Below, in pieces: positions 34,407 through 46,886 of a DNA stretch of 64,000 nucleotides (position 1 is its first letter; each line of letters starts with the position of its first letter). Source of the DNA: Blastomussa wellsi. Taxonomy: Eukaryota; Cnidaria; Anthozoa; Scleractinia; Plerogyridae. Position numbers and translations under genes: made by a program. Location: NCBI GenBank assembly GCA_947652115.1, contig OX393570.1:18911256-18975255 (forward strand), in the 5' to 3' direction. The notes beneath the pieces were generated by a model. That model was given only the letters and a program-made list of their open reading frames with translations, had not been told where the DNA came from and made no database searches.

Positions 34407-34709
34407 AGCTACAACGTGGTATACCTTAAAAAATGTTGTACCTGCAACAAGGTATACATTGGGGAGACAAGAAGATGCCTGGGAGATCGATTCAGGGAAC
34501 ACTTGCGTTCAACACGACAAATCAACACCGATCTTCCCGTTGGTCGACATTTTGCATCATCAGGGCACACATCTACTGACATGCTGGCGAATGTAATCCA
34601 CTCTGGCTTCCGAGATACCCAAGATAGGTGCCGCTTGGAAGCCAGGATGATTTTCAAACACAAAACGTTACATCCTGGAGGTCTGAATACCGACTTTGCC
34701 TTCCTATAA
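34407..34709 (+). pseudogene. Penelope-like GIY-YIG endonuclease domain
   Basis: Open frame without an ATG: NVVYLKKCCTCNKVYIGET, RFREHLRS, LPVGRHF, EARMIFKH, GGLNTDFAFL then stop. The YIG block, the conserved Arg and the Glu in EARMIF are present. The RT domain is absent. Flanks on both sides share inverted sequence (GCGCGTGACATA near 34290, TATGTCGCGCGCACAG near 34843), so the fragment keeps both element borders. Confidence 0.75.
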
Positions 34710-35024
34710 GCTATCAAAATCAATGCGCGGTAGTAACATTGAAATTATGTTTGTTTTGAATGTTTACACGCACGCTCATTTTATAGCCAGCGCACGCAAG
34801 TGTAACGTTAAATTCAAATTTTAGTTTTGTTTTGAACGGTATGTCGCGCGCACAGTTTACAGTTGCTTTTTATCCATTGTGTGTAAGAGTGCCTACCATA
34901 AAAGATATTACACAGAAAACAAGGAGTGAATCCTGGATCGACAAAAATGATGGTGCACGGAGAACATGGAGGTGACCAAAGCCCGTCTTTAAACAAAGCG
35001 TGAAGAAATCAACAGGCCAAGAGA

Positions 35025-35510
35025 GTATATAAACGAGTGTCCTGTACAGTCATTTCTACTTTTGTCTCTGAGAAGTCTTGGGGATGGAGGTATCCCCCTC
35101 TTCTCTGTTGGCCTATATAAGCGAGTGTCCTGTACAGTCATTTCTACTTTTGTCTCTGAGAAGTCTTGGGGGCGGGGGTATCCCCCTCTTTCTCTGTTGG
35201 CCTATATAAGCGAGTGTCCTGTACAGTCATTTCTGCTTTTGTCTGTGAGAAGTCTTGGGGGCGGGGGTATCCCCTTCTTTCTCTGTTGGCCTATATAAGC
35301 GAGTGTCCTGTACAGTCATTTCTACTTTTGTCTCTGAGAAATCTTGGGGGTATCCCCCTCTTTCTCTGTTGGCCTATGTAAACGAGTGTCCTGCACAGTC
35401 ATTTCTACTTTAGTCTTTGAGAAGTCTTAAGGGTGGGGGTATAAGCGAGTGTCCTGTACAGTCATTTTGTCTCTGAGAAGTCTTGTTGTTGTGCTATGTT
35501 GTGGCTATTT
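35025..35510 (+). repeat. tandem ~89-bp units each containing a TATA-box-like motif
   Basis: Units share CCTATATAAGCGAGTGTCC, CTGTACAGTCATTTCTAC and GTCTCTGAGAAGTCTTGG. TATATAA recurs at 35114, 35203 and 35292 (89-bp spacing), with variants near 35024, 35374 and 35440. One to two units lie inverted at about 31960-32160 in the other arm. Confidence 0.8.
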
Positions 35511-36341
35511 TCATAGACGAGGGAAAAGAAGAAAATTTGGGTATGACTTTTTATTTTTTCGATTGATCAATAAAACCCCCCTCAAAATCTAGGTATAATT
35601 AGTGTGCCGGGCAGTAACCAATCCGTACCGATTTAATTAACTCTCAGCTTTTTCCTTTGTGAGAAAATAACCTTTATCCTGAGTGATGACATTTGCCATC
35701 TCTTGATCAGTTAATACCATCTGTCACTGTTTACTAAAATGCCAATTCATATCAACTTCAACAAGCGAGTGGTAGATACCAACACCTTTCACTCGTACGT
35801 GTGTGGTTTCTGTTAAGTCCCCTTGACCCGTGAAGACGAGCTCAAGGCCAAATTGTTAGTGGATTTGTAAATAGTTCCCCAACACACTCGCGTCCATGCA
35901 TATGCTCGGTATCCAAGACAAACTCTCTCCCTAGTGCCTCTCAGACACGCACTCGTTTGTAACAAAGAACGTAAGTCGGGCGCAGGGTCATTAGGATCCG
36001 GCACATGTCCTGCAGTGTAAATATTAGCGAAAACAGAGATTTTAATTTTATCACTTGATTTTTTTGTCTGTAACTGCTGATTAATTATTCACATATGAAG
36101 TGGGCGCTCGTGATTGGTTCCTGATGATATCATGCTGTACTGGCAGTCTTTGAGACATCCTATATTAGACGTGCTCTGGTCCAACCCTCTCTCAGTATTC
36201 AACATGGCCGGCTACTGAGAGGATTTCTGTCTCTCCGCACCTCACTGTAAGTACCGATTAATTATTCATATATGCAATTATTGATTAACTTTACCTATTC
36301 ATTTATGCAATTGGCCACAGAAATCTGAGACCAGTCCCAGT

Positions 36342-36595
36342 CATTCTCGGCCCCAGAGTCCGTGATTTGTTTGGTCAGCACCAAGGAATCGAGACCTCTG
36401 GCCACAACCAAATTGTGAGCACGCGTAGACAACTCGTTTTGTAGCTTTCAGCCAATCAGATTTGTCAGATTTGATTTTGTGCATGCACATAGCGATGGGA
36501 AGTCCGTGAATCGCAGACTTCCGGTGTTGGACCTTCCCAGAGGTTGTGATTCTTGGTGCTGACCAAAAGGGTCGCGACCTCTGGGACGAGAATGG
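36342..36595. mobile_element. CATTCTCG..CGAGAATG transposon, complete short copy
   Basis: The ends CATTCTCGGCCCCAGAG and CTCTGGGACGAGAATG are inverted, each followed inward by GTCAGCACCAAG-type sequence. It interrupts the arm block that is intact at about 31376-31392. In reverse orientation the flanks are ACTGGGAC and ACTGGGAC, an 8-bp duplication. Confidence 0.75.
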
Positions 36596-37713
36596 GTCCC
36601 AGTCCTCTGTCGAGGCTGGTAGGCTGTTTTCCAACATGGCCGACTTTTCACTTCATGGATGCCTCCATTTTGAATACATTGAATCATTTGCATAACAAAG
36701 GAAAGATGCCCTAAATTTAAGTCACTCGCCGATTGGTTTGAAAAGACTAATGAAATGCAAAAGTCACCTTCGGCCATCTTGAACGAAATCGGGCAATCTG
36801 ATTGGTCAAGAGCTGTCACGTGTGCTGTCTGCTGGCTCCTGATTGGTTACTACCCCATTGAGTGTGCTATACTACTGTTAAGGTATCAGCCACCCTCCAG
36901 GACCGTCTGCACTTGTATCGCTCTAGCACATTTTCAGAAAGCTTAATAGTTCTAGAATATGGCTCATTCTTTTAAAAATCTCAAAATCGAAAGAGATAGC
37001 ATAACTGAGACATTTCTTGGGAAAGCATGTGACTGCGTAAATTAAACTCCAGTCCCGCTAAGATAGAGGGGAAGAGAACGATAAACATCGCATTTGCTTT
37101 TTGACACGTTCCAGATTTTTGACAGGTGCATTTGTTCTTTTTTAACAATAGGATAAAGTTCGGGGGGGGGGGGGGGTGGGACAAATCATCAGCACTTCCT
37201 TTGAAAAAATGATGATTATTCAAAAACGGAAAAAGAAAACGCAAATCGCAGACACCGGTTTTTGAGGAAAACTATCTGACAATAAGCTTGCCAAATTTCC
37301 GCCAAATCGTTTCAGGGGCTGACGATTTGGAGTTAAAAACGTACGCTTAACTTTCCAATTTTTCGTTCCCAGAAAAAAATACATTTTTTGTGGCATGTTA
37401 CCCGCAATAGGATTGTAACACCTAAACGTCCATGTTGATGTTTACCAGACAGGGATCATCTTGCAATAACAATATACGTTGACAGGTGATATGCAGCACG
37501 CCAAACCTTAACGCGGGACATAGCAGGAATACACTGTATCTTCCAGTTGGATACAAATCACAATTATCAATTAATTCTCTTTTATCGGCAACAGACCTAG
37601 AAAACTAAAAACCTTTGAGGCTGCCACGTGACCGTCACCGTTAGCTCGAAAACCGAGAACCGATGCACGATTTATCGCAAACGCCCCGCTTTTTTCCGTC
37701 TTCGAAAATGCAA

Positions 37714-37942
37714 GATTATGCACAAATCAATGTAAATCCCAGGGGTAGGGGTGCGGGCATAGGTGGGGATTTACAGTAGTTATTGTCCTGTAGTGGGGAC
37801 TTTTGACCGTTTTGTTGGACTCTCTAGCAGCATTTTATTGACTTTTAGTGACTCTTTTGACCATCTACAAATGCCCTGGGGCAAATCCCCCACCTATGCC
37901 CACACCCCTTTCCCCGGGATTTACATTGATCTAGGTGCATTA
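37714..37942. mobile_element. MITE with ATCAATGTAAATCCC terminal repeats
   Basis: The left arm ATCAATGTAAATCCCAGGGG continues to GGGTGCGGGCATAGGTGGGG. The right arm is its inverse: CCCCACCTATGCCCACACCC, then GGGATTTACATTGAT. It has the same design as 18183-18450. Confidence 0.75.
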
Positions 37943-38109
37943 GTTTCGTGCGACGGACAGCTTTCGTTCTGGCACTGAAACATGCAAGTGGAACCAAGTC
38001 TACTTTACTTCCTGAGTTTTCCACAAGCTCAACGCTTCTTGGAAAAAGGCGACAAGTCACCGATTCGTTGATCTTCGCCTGCAGTCTTTCACCGGCTACG
38101 ATAACCATG

Positions 38110-38374
38110 CGCCATATTTCGCATTGTTGTTTCGTTCCCACCATTAGCTCGCATAGCATGGCGCATTATGCATGCTGCCGTTTAGTTCGCTTCATTGCTT
38201 CGCTTCACATGCACGCTGTTGTTTAGTTAGCCTCATTGTCTCTTGGTTTGCGCATAATTAGGTTGCGACCTTTGTTACCGCTTTGGCCAGCTTCGTTGGG
38301 CGTATTTGCATCTTGCCTTCAATGAATAAACATGTCCTCTCTCTTGTTCGGAGTTTCGGCTCAACTTACTAGCG
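38110..38374 (+). repeat. 5' LTR remnant of Ty3/gypsy element
   Basis: It matches the end of the 3' LTR (GCCATATTTCGCATTG to CAACTTACTAGCG). The LTR 5' half is missing and about 85 bp (38149-38235) are extra. It is followed immediately by TGGTGGCAGCG, a typical primer-binding-site start. Confidence 0.75.
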
Positions 38375-41300
38375 TGGTGGCAGCGTAACATTTCCAAAGA
38401 ACGCGCCGAGTCAAGGACATCAAGTTTTTTTATTTTAGCCGTCTCTCTCTCTCTGAGCATTCAAGCCGGAATTCGTGAACCGTAGGTGATGACTTCTCAC
38501 AGAGTGCTGAAACAATGGTCGCTTTCTTCGAACGAAACTATCACTTTGACCGAAGCCTGGGAAAACAATTTAAAGTACTTCCTTACTGATGAATCGTCGT
38601 GGGGTAAAAAAACAAACGCTACGCCTCTTTGTGGTTTCTCCAACGATCCTGAATCTGTTCCAGCGGCAAGGAGGAGGACTGCTGCTCAAAAGGTAACACA
38701 TTTGGAAATGATAGAATTGGAATTGCGAATCACCCCCCTATTATTTCGCGGAACTCAATCGCCAAGAATTCTACATCTATCAACGGCGTTTGGCAAACGA
38801 TCCGACGACATTATGGCTTGCAGTTAACTGGTCCCTGTTTCTTGGACCTCGCGAACATTTCTCTGAAGCCTGAACAATGTCCCGAGGATTTATTCCAAAG
38901 CTTCATGGCCTTAATTGAGGACAACCTTCTCACTACATCCAGCGGAATCATCCATCATGGCGAGATCACTGACGCTGACGAAGAGCTGTCTCCATCCCTT
39001 GAAAACTTTGTCAGTCGTTCTTTTCTGGTTACGCTTACTCCATCCCAGCCTTCCGTGGCTTGTGAAACAGCATTATGGAACCGTGTCACTTAGTAGAACG
39101 TTGGCCTCCGTCAATTCTGAGATCTCTTTAGCTCTCGAGTCGTTACTTAGCGAGATCCACACTAGTAAAGAGTCTATGTTCTTGCACTCTGCACTCCCAG
39201 CTGATCACCGCTCATCCGTTCCCGCTCGACGCAGGCCACTGCCCAAGCCGCGTGTCGTCAAATCTTGTCCTCTCTGCCAGCATGCTGGTTGCCCTGATTT
39301 TCGGTCTCATTTCCTCAGCAGTTGCAAGTTTCTATCCGAGCCAGACCGTCTCTTTATGTCCGACAGGTGGCTGGCCTTGAGTTAGATGAGAGCAGTTATG
39401 ATGACCAGCTCAGCCTTGATCAGGCAGGTCCTTCAGATTTCCAACAATTCCCAAATATGCAGGCCTGTTCCTCTGGATTCCTACCTGCTATGGAACCTCC
39501 TGTCTCTCGTCGCATAAATGTCTCCCAGTCTCCATTTCTTCACAGGTTTTACCATCATCATCCCTTATGCCGTACTATCGACACCGGTGCAGAAACTAAT
39601 ATGATGGGGGCTTCTGTAGTTAGGCATATTGGCGCAAAGGTGACTAAAAGCTCCCAGTCCGCTTTGCAGGCCAATGGCCATACTCCTTTAACCGTTGTTG
39701 GTGAGACGCGACTTCCTCTGATTCGTCATGACAGATCCCTTACTCTAAAAGCTCTCGTGTTTGAGGATCTTGATGTGGATATACTAGCCGGAACGCACTT
39801 CATGACCTCAATGACATCACAGTCTGCCCCACTAAACGTGGGATCATCATGGCTGGGTGTGACGTGGCATCCTATGACTGTTCCCAAAGTCCTCAGACCC
39901 ACTACGCTTTCAGGGCCTGCCACCTCCTTCGTGCCCCGAACATAAACACCACCATTTGACCGGGTGAGTTCCTTGGCATCGATGCCCCTTCAGAGCTGCT
40001 TAGAGATTCTACGCTTGCCATCAAGCCCTGTATGGATTCGGTCGCTTCTAGTCACCTCAAACATACTCACACCTGGCCTCAACCTGACATCGTCCAAGCC
40101 ATTGGCGGTAATCTGAGACTTCAACAATACGTCTAACTGTTCTGGAATCTCCCACAGAGCCCTCCTCAACCCAAGCCACCGGGCCACCTCCTAAGTTTAC
40201 AGCTCCTCCTTCTTCTCCTGTTGAGTCAGTACATGTAGACCCTGACGGTTAGTTGTCCTGCTCTGAGAAACCTGCATTCATTTCGCTCCTGAAGGAATTC
40301 CAGGTGGTATTTGACTCATATTCGTGGTTATAACGGAGCTGCCGGTCCAATTGAAGGAGTTGTGAATATGGGTCCTTTCGAGTCTCCCCAGGGAAAAGGG
40401 CATGTCCCTCAGTTCTCCCGTGACCAACGTGACCTGTTTCAAACCAAATTTGACGAACTTGAGGCTCAAGGTGTGTTCCGTCGACCAGAAGATTTAAAGG
40501 TCGTGGTAGAGTATTTGAATCCCTCGTTCCTATTGAAGGAGAGGAATGGTGGTTTCCGCTTGGTCACAGCCTTCACGGTTGTCGGCCGCTATAGTAAACC
40601 TTGGCCCTCGCTTGTTGCGGATGTGGACTCCACCCTTCTTAAGATTGCTTGCTGGAAGTACATCATGGTCTCTGATTTGTCCCAGGCATTCTACCAAATC
40701 ACCCTCGCAAGGAACTCCATGACGAATTGTGGTGTGGTTACTCCCTTCAAAGGTGTTCGCGTCTACACGCTGTGCCATGGGAATCCTCGGTTCTAAGACG
40801 GCCCTTGAGGAGCAAATGTGCCGTGTCCCTGGGTGATCTTCTTCAGGCGGATTTTATGGCTAAGATTGCAGACGACTTGTATTGCAGTGGTAACACTCAT
40901 CATGAGCTCCTTACGAACTGGCTCAAAGTCTTCTTGGCTCTGGATCACTGCAACATTCGCCTCTCACCTGTGAAAACCATAATCTGCCCAGCCTCGACCA
41001 CCACGGCTCAATCCGTGCCTCTCCCCACCGTGTAGCTGCACAGGCATCGTGCGAGCCACGACACTAAAAGGAAAAAAATCTTGCGAGCCACCCAACAACA
41101 TCCGCGGTCTCCTTGCTTTTGTTGGTTCCTACAAAATGCTTGGCCAGGTCCTCAGTGGAGCTCGTCAATTTCAGGATGCGATTTCCTGGTCTGATGAGCT
41201 CCTGGTGTGTTTCTGCTCCTGCCAAGAAGCACTCGCGTCTAACAGATCCATCACTCTTCTCAAGTCTGTTGATCAGCTCTGGGTCGCGATTGATGGTTCT

Positions 41301-43293
41301 GTCAAGATGAAAGGCCTTGGTGCCACTCTTTATGTACACCGTGACTACAAGCTCCACCTCGCCGGATATTTCAGTGCCAAATTTGAAAAACATCAAGCTT
41401 CTTGGTTACCATGTGTGCTGAATGATAGCAAGCCATGTGTCCAGGCTTTTGACAAGCTCTGCCGTGGCCAGTTTTCCTCCAGTCCTTGAGTGACTTCATT
41501 CTTGTCATCCGTTAGCCATTACCAAGTGAGCTGCTCCACCTGGCTGGTTTCACAAACCTGCCTTCTGACTTTGCTAGTCGCAACGCACCAGCCTGCGATG
41601 ACCCTCGCTGCTAAATCTGTTCATTTGTATCCGAAGCTGAAGACCTGGCTGTACATCCCATATCTGTCCATGATGTCTTATGGGGGAAGACGTCCCTTCC
41701 TTTCACCTGGCTACAATCGCAGCTACAGTGCCCATGTCCACTCTCATCTTAAGCAGGGCACTCGCCCTGACAAACATTAAAGACGTCAGGCGTTACCTGA
41801 ACTTTATCTCCATTTCCCGTAACGCCCTGTTCGTTGTAAAATGCGACGAACCTTACGAATGTACAGTCATCCTGCGCTCCGTGGTTGATGGCTTCCTTGC
41901 TACTCTGTACATGAAGCTGGAACACCTTTCTCGTCACGAAATGAAACTGGTTTCGCAGCGTTACTTGCCTTAGATCTGGACAAAGCCCTGGATCGTTGCT
42001 GCCATCTTTGTTCTTCTCTGAAGAAAGTCCCCACCCGTCTTGTTGAGCAGTCAACTTCTGATCCTCCTGACGGCTTCAGTATTTCCTTTGCTGCGCTACC
42101 ATCAGCTAGTACTTGTTGTCTGCGAGACGTCCACGTCCTTCACTGCTTCCTGCTTGCTAGATAACGAATGCCGTGAATCCATTCGCTCCGGTCTCCTTCG
42201 ATTTTGCCTTGAGCTGCGTCCTCTGACTGGCCCCCTTCCCGTCATAAGGATAGATCCCGCTCCTGGCTTCGCTTCTCTCTTTGGCTTTGCTGTGGAAGTC
42301 GGTCAAGTCAAAATCCCAATCAAGAATCCTGTGGCAGAGAAATTTGTCGCCGAACTTGGCGATGAACTTCTCCGTATTGCCCTTAGGGTAGTGCAATCAC
42401 TCTTCTCTCTGCTTAGCTGTGGCAACGGCCAACTTCAACACCCGTATCCGTAACAGAGGATTGTCTGCCCGTGAGATGTGGCTTCAATGCGACCAGTTCA
42501 CCAACGCACAGATTCCTTTCTCAGACCTCCAAGTTGTTCGACAACAGCACTCCTTGCGGCTCGGCAACCATCCCGCTAGTGAGAGATCCAAAGCCCCTGG
42601 CTGTTGTCCTCGTCCGGCCATGTACGTTCAGGTCGGCGATTTGATTTACATTACTTCTGATGGCTCTAAGACACGTGCCCGCAATCGGTATCTTATGGTC
42701 TCCGTAGACGGCCTGTGGTGCAACGTACGGACGTTCACTGGTTCGCAGTTGCGCTCTACCTCCTATCGCGTCAAACTGTCTGAATGTTATTGTGTTCCTG
42801 ACCTAACAGAGACCACGTTACAGCTCCGATTCCTACCCTGAGGATATTGAAGAAGACCTTCTTACTACTGGGTATATTGAAGAGGAGCCCGCTCTCGCTC
42901 CTACCCCTCAGAGCACTCCGCGTCCTGCTACTACTTTGATTCCCAGCGAGCTCGCTGCTCCACCAGATCCTCAGTCTGACCCTCCTCTTGTGCCCGAATC
43001 TTCTCCTGCCCCGGACAGAAGCTTGCCTGACCACATTGAAGCTCCTATCTCAGAGTAGAGTTGTTTATTCAGACCCACTTGCAGCTAAGAGCTGGATAAC
43101 AGGATCGTGCGCATATTACACATAATAAACATTTATCTTATGACAAAAAATCTGAGTATTTCAGATTTTTTCTGTGGATTCTGGTCCACGTTGGTCTAGC
43201 CGTGCAACTCGTCGCCCGACTTACCTCAAGGACTATGTTACTTTATAGCTGTCCCTAAGAACTCCTTGAATGACTTTCCACCAGTACTCGGCA
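38375..43293 (+). pseudogene. Ty3/gypsy retrotransposon gag-pol, heavily frameshifted
   Basis: Domains in order: gag-like region 38486-39380 ending in a CPLCQHAGC...H...C zinc-finger-like motif; aspartic protease at about 39580-39800 (DTGAETNMMG, DILAGTHF); RT at about 40311-41035 ([28 protein letters not shown], then KIADDLYC after a frame change); RNase H at about 41270-41490 (WVAIDGSVKMKGLGATL); integrase from about 41690 to 42830, ending with LRSTSYRVKLSECY. At least six frame breaks and stops occur. The YxDD box reads IADD in the relevant frame. This is an old single insertion. Confidence 0.85.
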
Positions 43294-43593
43294 ATGTTGG
43301 AATACTTAATTTAGCTCTTTGTAATTGCATGTATACTACCAATTCGTAGTCTAGCTTTTCTTTGTGTTTATTGCTCATCAACGTAGGCGAGCGGAAGAAG
43401 GAAGAAGTCACGCCATATTTCGCATTATTGTTTTGTTCCCACCATTAGTTCGCATTATTGTCTCCTGGTTCGCGCATAATTAGCTTGCGACCTTTGTTAC
43501 CACTTTGGCCAGCTTCGTTGTGCGTATTTGCATCTTGCCTTCGGTGAATAAACGTGTTCTCTCTTGTTAGGAGTTGGGCTCAACTTACTAGCG
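43294..43593 (+). repeat. 3' LTR of Ty3/gypsy element
   Basis: It begins TGTTGGAATACTTAATTTAG and ends CAACTTACTAGCG. It contains a polyadenylation-type GTGAATAAACG near 43541, also seen in the 5' remnant. Confidence 0.75.
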
Positions 43594-44309
43594 ATGGAGC
43601 TTTTGTCATGTTTCAGTGTTTTCGCTTTCCAGTTCTGAAACAAGTTCTTCAAACGTACTTTTGATTGGCTTCCACTTAGTGTTGATGTGGAAACCGACGG
43701 GTGGCATTCGGCACTTGGCTGCCCGTTCAACTCCTTCAGCCATTGCTCCTTGGTCGTAGTAAGAGCCCTTATCACTCCGCTAATCCGAGCTAAACTATTT
43801 TTTCGGCTTGCCATTGCAGACGAAAACTGACACTCTCTTCTTTTTTCGAAGGCATCTGAACCAATCTAGCGAATGTATTGCGTGATGCAATGACACCATG
43901 ATACCGCGTGATTACTTTCTTGGCGTGTTGACATACAAGTTACTCCAAAATGACAGGACTACACTGCAACTCCTTCTATGACAGGACTTGTCAACGGGTA
44001 ATTAAAACAATTAACGTGTAGTCAACTTCAGCGTCCAATAACTTTGTACTAAAATATTTTTTTGTGGAATTTTTTTAAAAAAAGCTCTTCAAAAGTGCCT
44101 ATGGAATGAAAAAAAAAACAGCTATTACCTGCAGAGATATGCCATATTTCGTGTTTTTCACCCATACTATCACACCTTATGACGTCATCATCAGTACCTG
44201 ATTTGCATAATTGCACAATCTTGAATATCTCTGGAACGAGAGGAGATATCTCAAAACGGAAAACGTCATTCTTCTTCAGTTTTAAAGGCCTTTCCAATAA
44301 GCTTATTTT

Positions 44310-44396
44310 TCAATATAATTTGGTTTTATCAACTGGGTTGATAATGTGAATTGGCCACCGTAAAGAGATTCAAGAGCTGACGTTTCGAGCGTTATT
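44310..44396 (-). repeat. Penelope-type 3' segment, hammerhead half only
   Basis: The minus strand reads AACGCTCGAAACGTCAGC and on to the CAGTTGATAAAACCAAATTA end. It matches 24540-24600, 52180-52262 and 62630-62700, but is cut before the CTGATGA-equivalent box. Confidence 0.7.
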
Positions 44397-44814
44397 TTTC
44401 AATAGGTCACTTTTTCATTTCATAGGAACTTTAATCTGAACGTCTCGAAATCACAAATTTCCAAAGTTCGCACTTTGAACCCTGACTGCTACCGTCGGCT
44501 TTATAGGTAGCAATTTAAAAGTCTTAGTTGAAGCTGGCTGGTTGATAAATCTATTCCAAACATATTTTAGTACCCAGAACTACTGGTGCTCAAGCTCCAC
44601 GAATTTTCGTGGCAAATGTTTCTATTTTGTAAACTCTTCTTACCTCATGAAATGAACAAACGAGTTAGCTAAGTTTGTGTTTCTGTTCGAAAAATTTAAT
44701 TTTAGAAATTTGCCCTGAAGCCAAAGTTTCATGACCTTGCGAACACGGAGGCTCTTGGTTGAACATATTATATTTTCTCTGACTATCTTCTGCCAGTTTT
44801 TTTTCCTTGTTGGA

Positions 44815-45080
44815 ATGAGTGGTCGTATTTTGTACAAAAAAGATATGACAGCAAATATGGCCAATTCATTTCTTTTTCTATAAAGGAAAAGAAAAAAAAG
44901 GTCATCTTATATGCCACGTCTGAGGTTTGAACTCTTGACCATCCGCCTCAAGACGTCGCCTTCGGAGTGAGTACAAGCGCATCAAACCACTGCGCCAGCC
45001 GGCTGAGCACAGCAAATGCGACTAAAATTTGGCTGGAGATAAATACCAAGTTGATGCGTGGTTAGTTTGAATGCCAATTA
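44815..45080 (-). mobile_element. tRNA-derived SINE-like repeat, copy 1
   Basis: In antisense, GCCGGCTGGCGCAGTGGTTT has an A-box-like stretch and AGTTCAAACCTC a B-box-like stretch, spaced as in a tRNA. The tail has CTTTTCCTTTATA and AATGAATTGGCC. Copies lie at 46545-46815 and 50935-51200. Confidence 0.6.
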
Positions 45081-45145
45081 ATGTTGACAGTAAACGTAAG
45101 AAACGATTTGGTCAAATTTTAGTATATTTTTTGGTTTTCTTTTAG

Positions 45146-45252
45146 ACAACAACAGCAACAGCGATTGGCAATGTCTTTCTCAACAGAAGAATCATAAACG
45201 CTGCGTGAAACTAAAATTCCTCTCACTGAACGGAATGGGCAAACTTTGTCGA
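45146..45252 (+). other. exon-like block Xa, copy 1
   Basis: Bounded by GGTTTTCTTTTAG and GTAAGTT. One frame is fully open (NNSNSDWQCLSQQKNHK...). The alternative frame ends FLNRRIINAA-stop, which is the frame conserved in the other copies. It could be coding or a non-coding exon. Confidence 0.4.
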
Positions 45253-45576
45253 GTAAGTTATTATGTTAACATCGTGCTTACGAACACAGGCACAAGTGGC
45301 ACAGTTTTGAAAGGTTTATTAAGTTTTGGAAATGTAAAACTATAAATATAAATCTATATTCTTTCTTAATGTAAAGAAAACCTTATCTAAATACAATGTT
45401 TTCTTGCGCTTTTGATATTTTGTTGCGCTCGGGAAAATTGCTCTTGTGGAGAGGACAATTTGCATCTTATATGCTCCTACTTTTTTATCTTTTTAAAAAC
45501 GTTTTCATTCCATTATTAGCAGTAACGTTAAGAAACAATTTGGTAAAGTTTTAATATATTTTTTGTTTTCTTTTAG

Positions 45577-45662
45577 GGAACAACAGCAACAGCGGTCGAC
45601 TTCGTGATGTCTTTCTCGATAGGATTATGAACGCTGCGTGAAAATTCCTCTGGGCAAGTCGA
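45577..45662 (+). other. exon-like block Xb, copy 1
   Basis: Bounded by TGTTTTCTTTTAG and GTAAGTT. A frame reads NNSNSGRLRDVFLDRIMNAA then stop. The rest is shortened relative to Xa. Confidence 0.4.
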
Positions 45663-46544
45663 GTAAGTTATAATGTTAACATCATGCTTACTGCAAATTG
45701 GAATGCTAGACTTAATTACTCATCGTCATCGCTTTGTAGACCGACCAATCAAAACACTCTGTCACCAGTGTGCCGGGCGTCAGAAATGTTGTATCAAGCC
45801 ATTGCAGTCTCTATTTTGACTCCTTCTGGCGCCCGCGCAACTCGCGGCTCGCGGATTTGCACGCTTTCGTTACGGATTTTGGAGCAAAATAGAGACTGCT
45901 CTCAGTCTCTGACAGGACTTGTCAACGGGTAATTACAACAATTAACGTGTAGTAAACTTAAACGTCCGATAATTTTGCACTAAAATGATATTTTTTGTGG
46001 AATTTTTTTAAAGAAAGCTCTTAAAGCTTTATCTGAACGTAACGAAATTAAAAATTTCCAGAATTCGCACTTTGAACCCTGACTGATACCTTCAGATTTT
46101 ATAGGGAGCAATTTAAAAATCTTAGTTGAAGCTGGCTGGTTGATAAAGCTATCCTAAACATATTTTAGCACCCAGAATTACTGGTGCTCAAGCTCCACGA
46201 ATTTTAGAGTGGAAAATTTTTCTATTTTGTAATTAGAGTCTAACTCTTCATACCACAAGAAACAAACAAACTAGTTAGCTAACTTTGTTTTTCTGTTCGA
46301 AAAATTTAATTTCCAACAATCTTTCTTCCCAATTCAGTTAAAACGAAATCGCAAACAAAATATATACAACTCGAGTCAAAATTTAGCTTACGTTCGATGG
46401 ACATAGCGACACATGCCTTGTGTAACTTCATCAGAAATTTGCCCTGTAAATCACGAAAATCTGATGCTGCAGCCAAATTTCCGTATCCTAGCGAACACGG
46501 AGGCTCTTGGTTGACCATATTATATTTTTTTTTTCTTCTGCCAG

Positions 46545-46815
46545 TTTTTTCTCCTTAAAATGAGTGATCGTATTTTGTACAAAAAAGATATGACAGCAAA
46601 TATGGCCAATTCATTTCTTTTTTTATAAAGGAAAAAAAAAGGCCAACATATTTGTCACGTCTGAGATTTGAACTTTCGACCACTCCCCTCCAGACTTGGA
46701 CTTCGGAGTGAGTACCAGCGCACCAAACCACTGCGCCAACCGGCTTAACACAGCAAATGGGACTAAAATTTGACTGGAGATAAATACCAAGTTGATGCGT
46801 GATTAGTTTGCATGC
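46545..46815 (-). mobile_element. tRNA-derived SINE-like repeat, copy 2
   Basis: It follows copy 1 closely and lies at the same place in the second segmental copy, so it was duplicated with it. Confidence 0.6.
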
Positions 46816-46886
46816 CAATTAATGTTGACAGTAAACGTAAGAAACGTTTAGGTCAAATTTTAGTATATTTTTTTGTTTTCTTTCAG

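Larger units (their letters stand above)
26524..37005. repeat. large inverted repeat with insertions in both arms
   Basis: The left arm (26524-26835 continuing at 31247-32160) and the right arm (about 34985-37005, reversed) match over most of their length. Shared blocks include GATTTTGAGATTTTTAAAAG, GAGGGTGGCTGAT, CCGAAGGTGAC, the AGAGGACTGGGACC block, CTCTCTCAGTATTCAACATG-like sequence and CCTGTACAGTCATTTCTACT units. The left arm is split by the transposon 26836-31246 and the right arm by the element 36342-36595. The spacer 32160-34985 holds a triplet array and virus-like gene debris. Confidence 0.7.

Noticed and set aside
43497..43814. 105-codon minus ORF with a gag-like look
   Set aside because: It overlaps the 3' LTR end in antisense and has no partner domains; could be a remnant of a second retroelement, but support is too thin.
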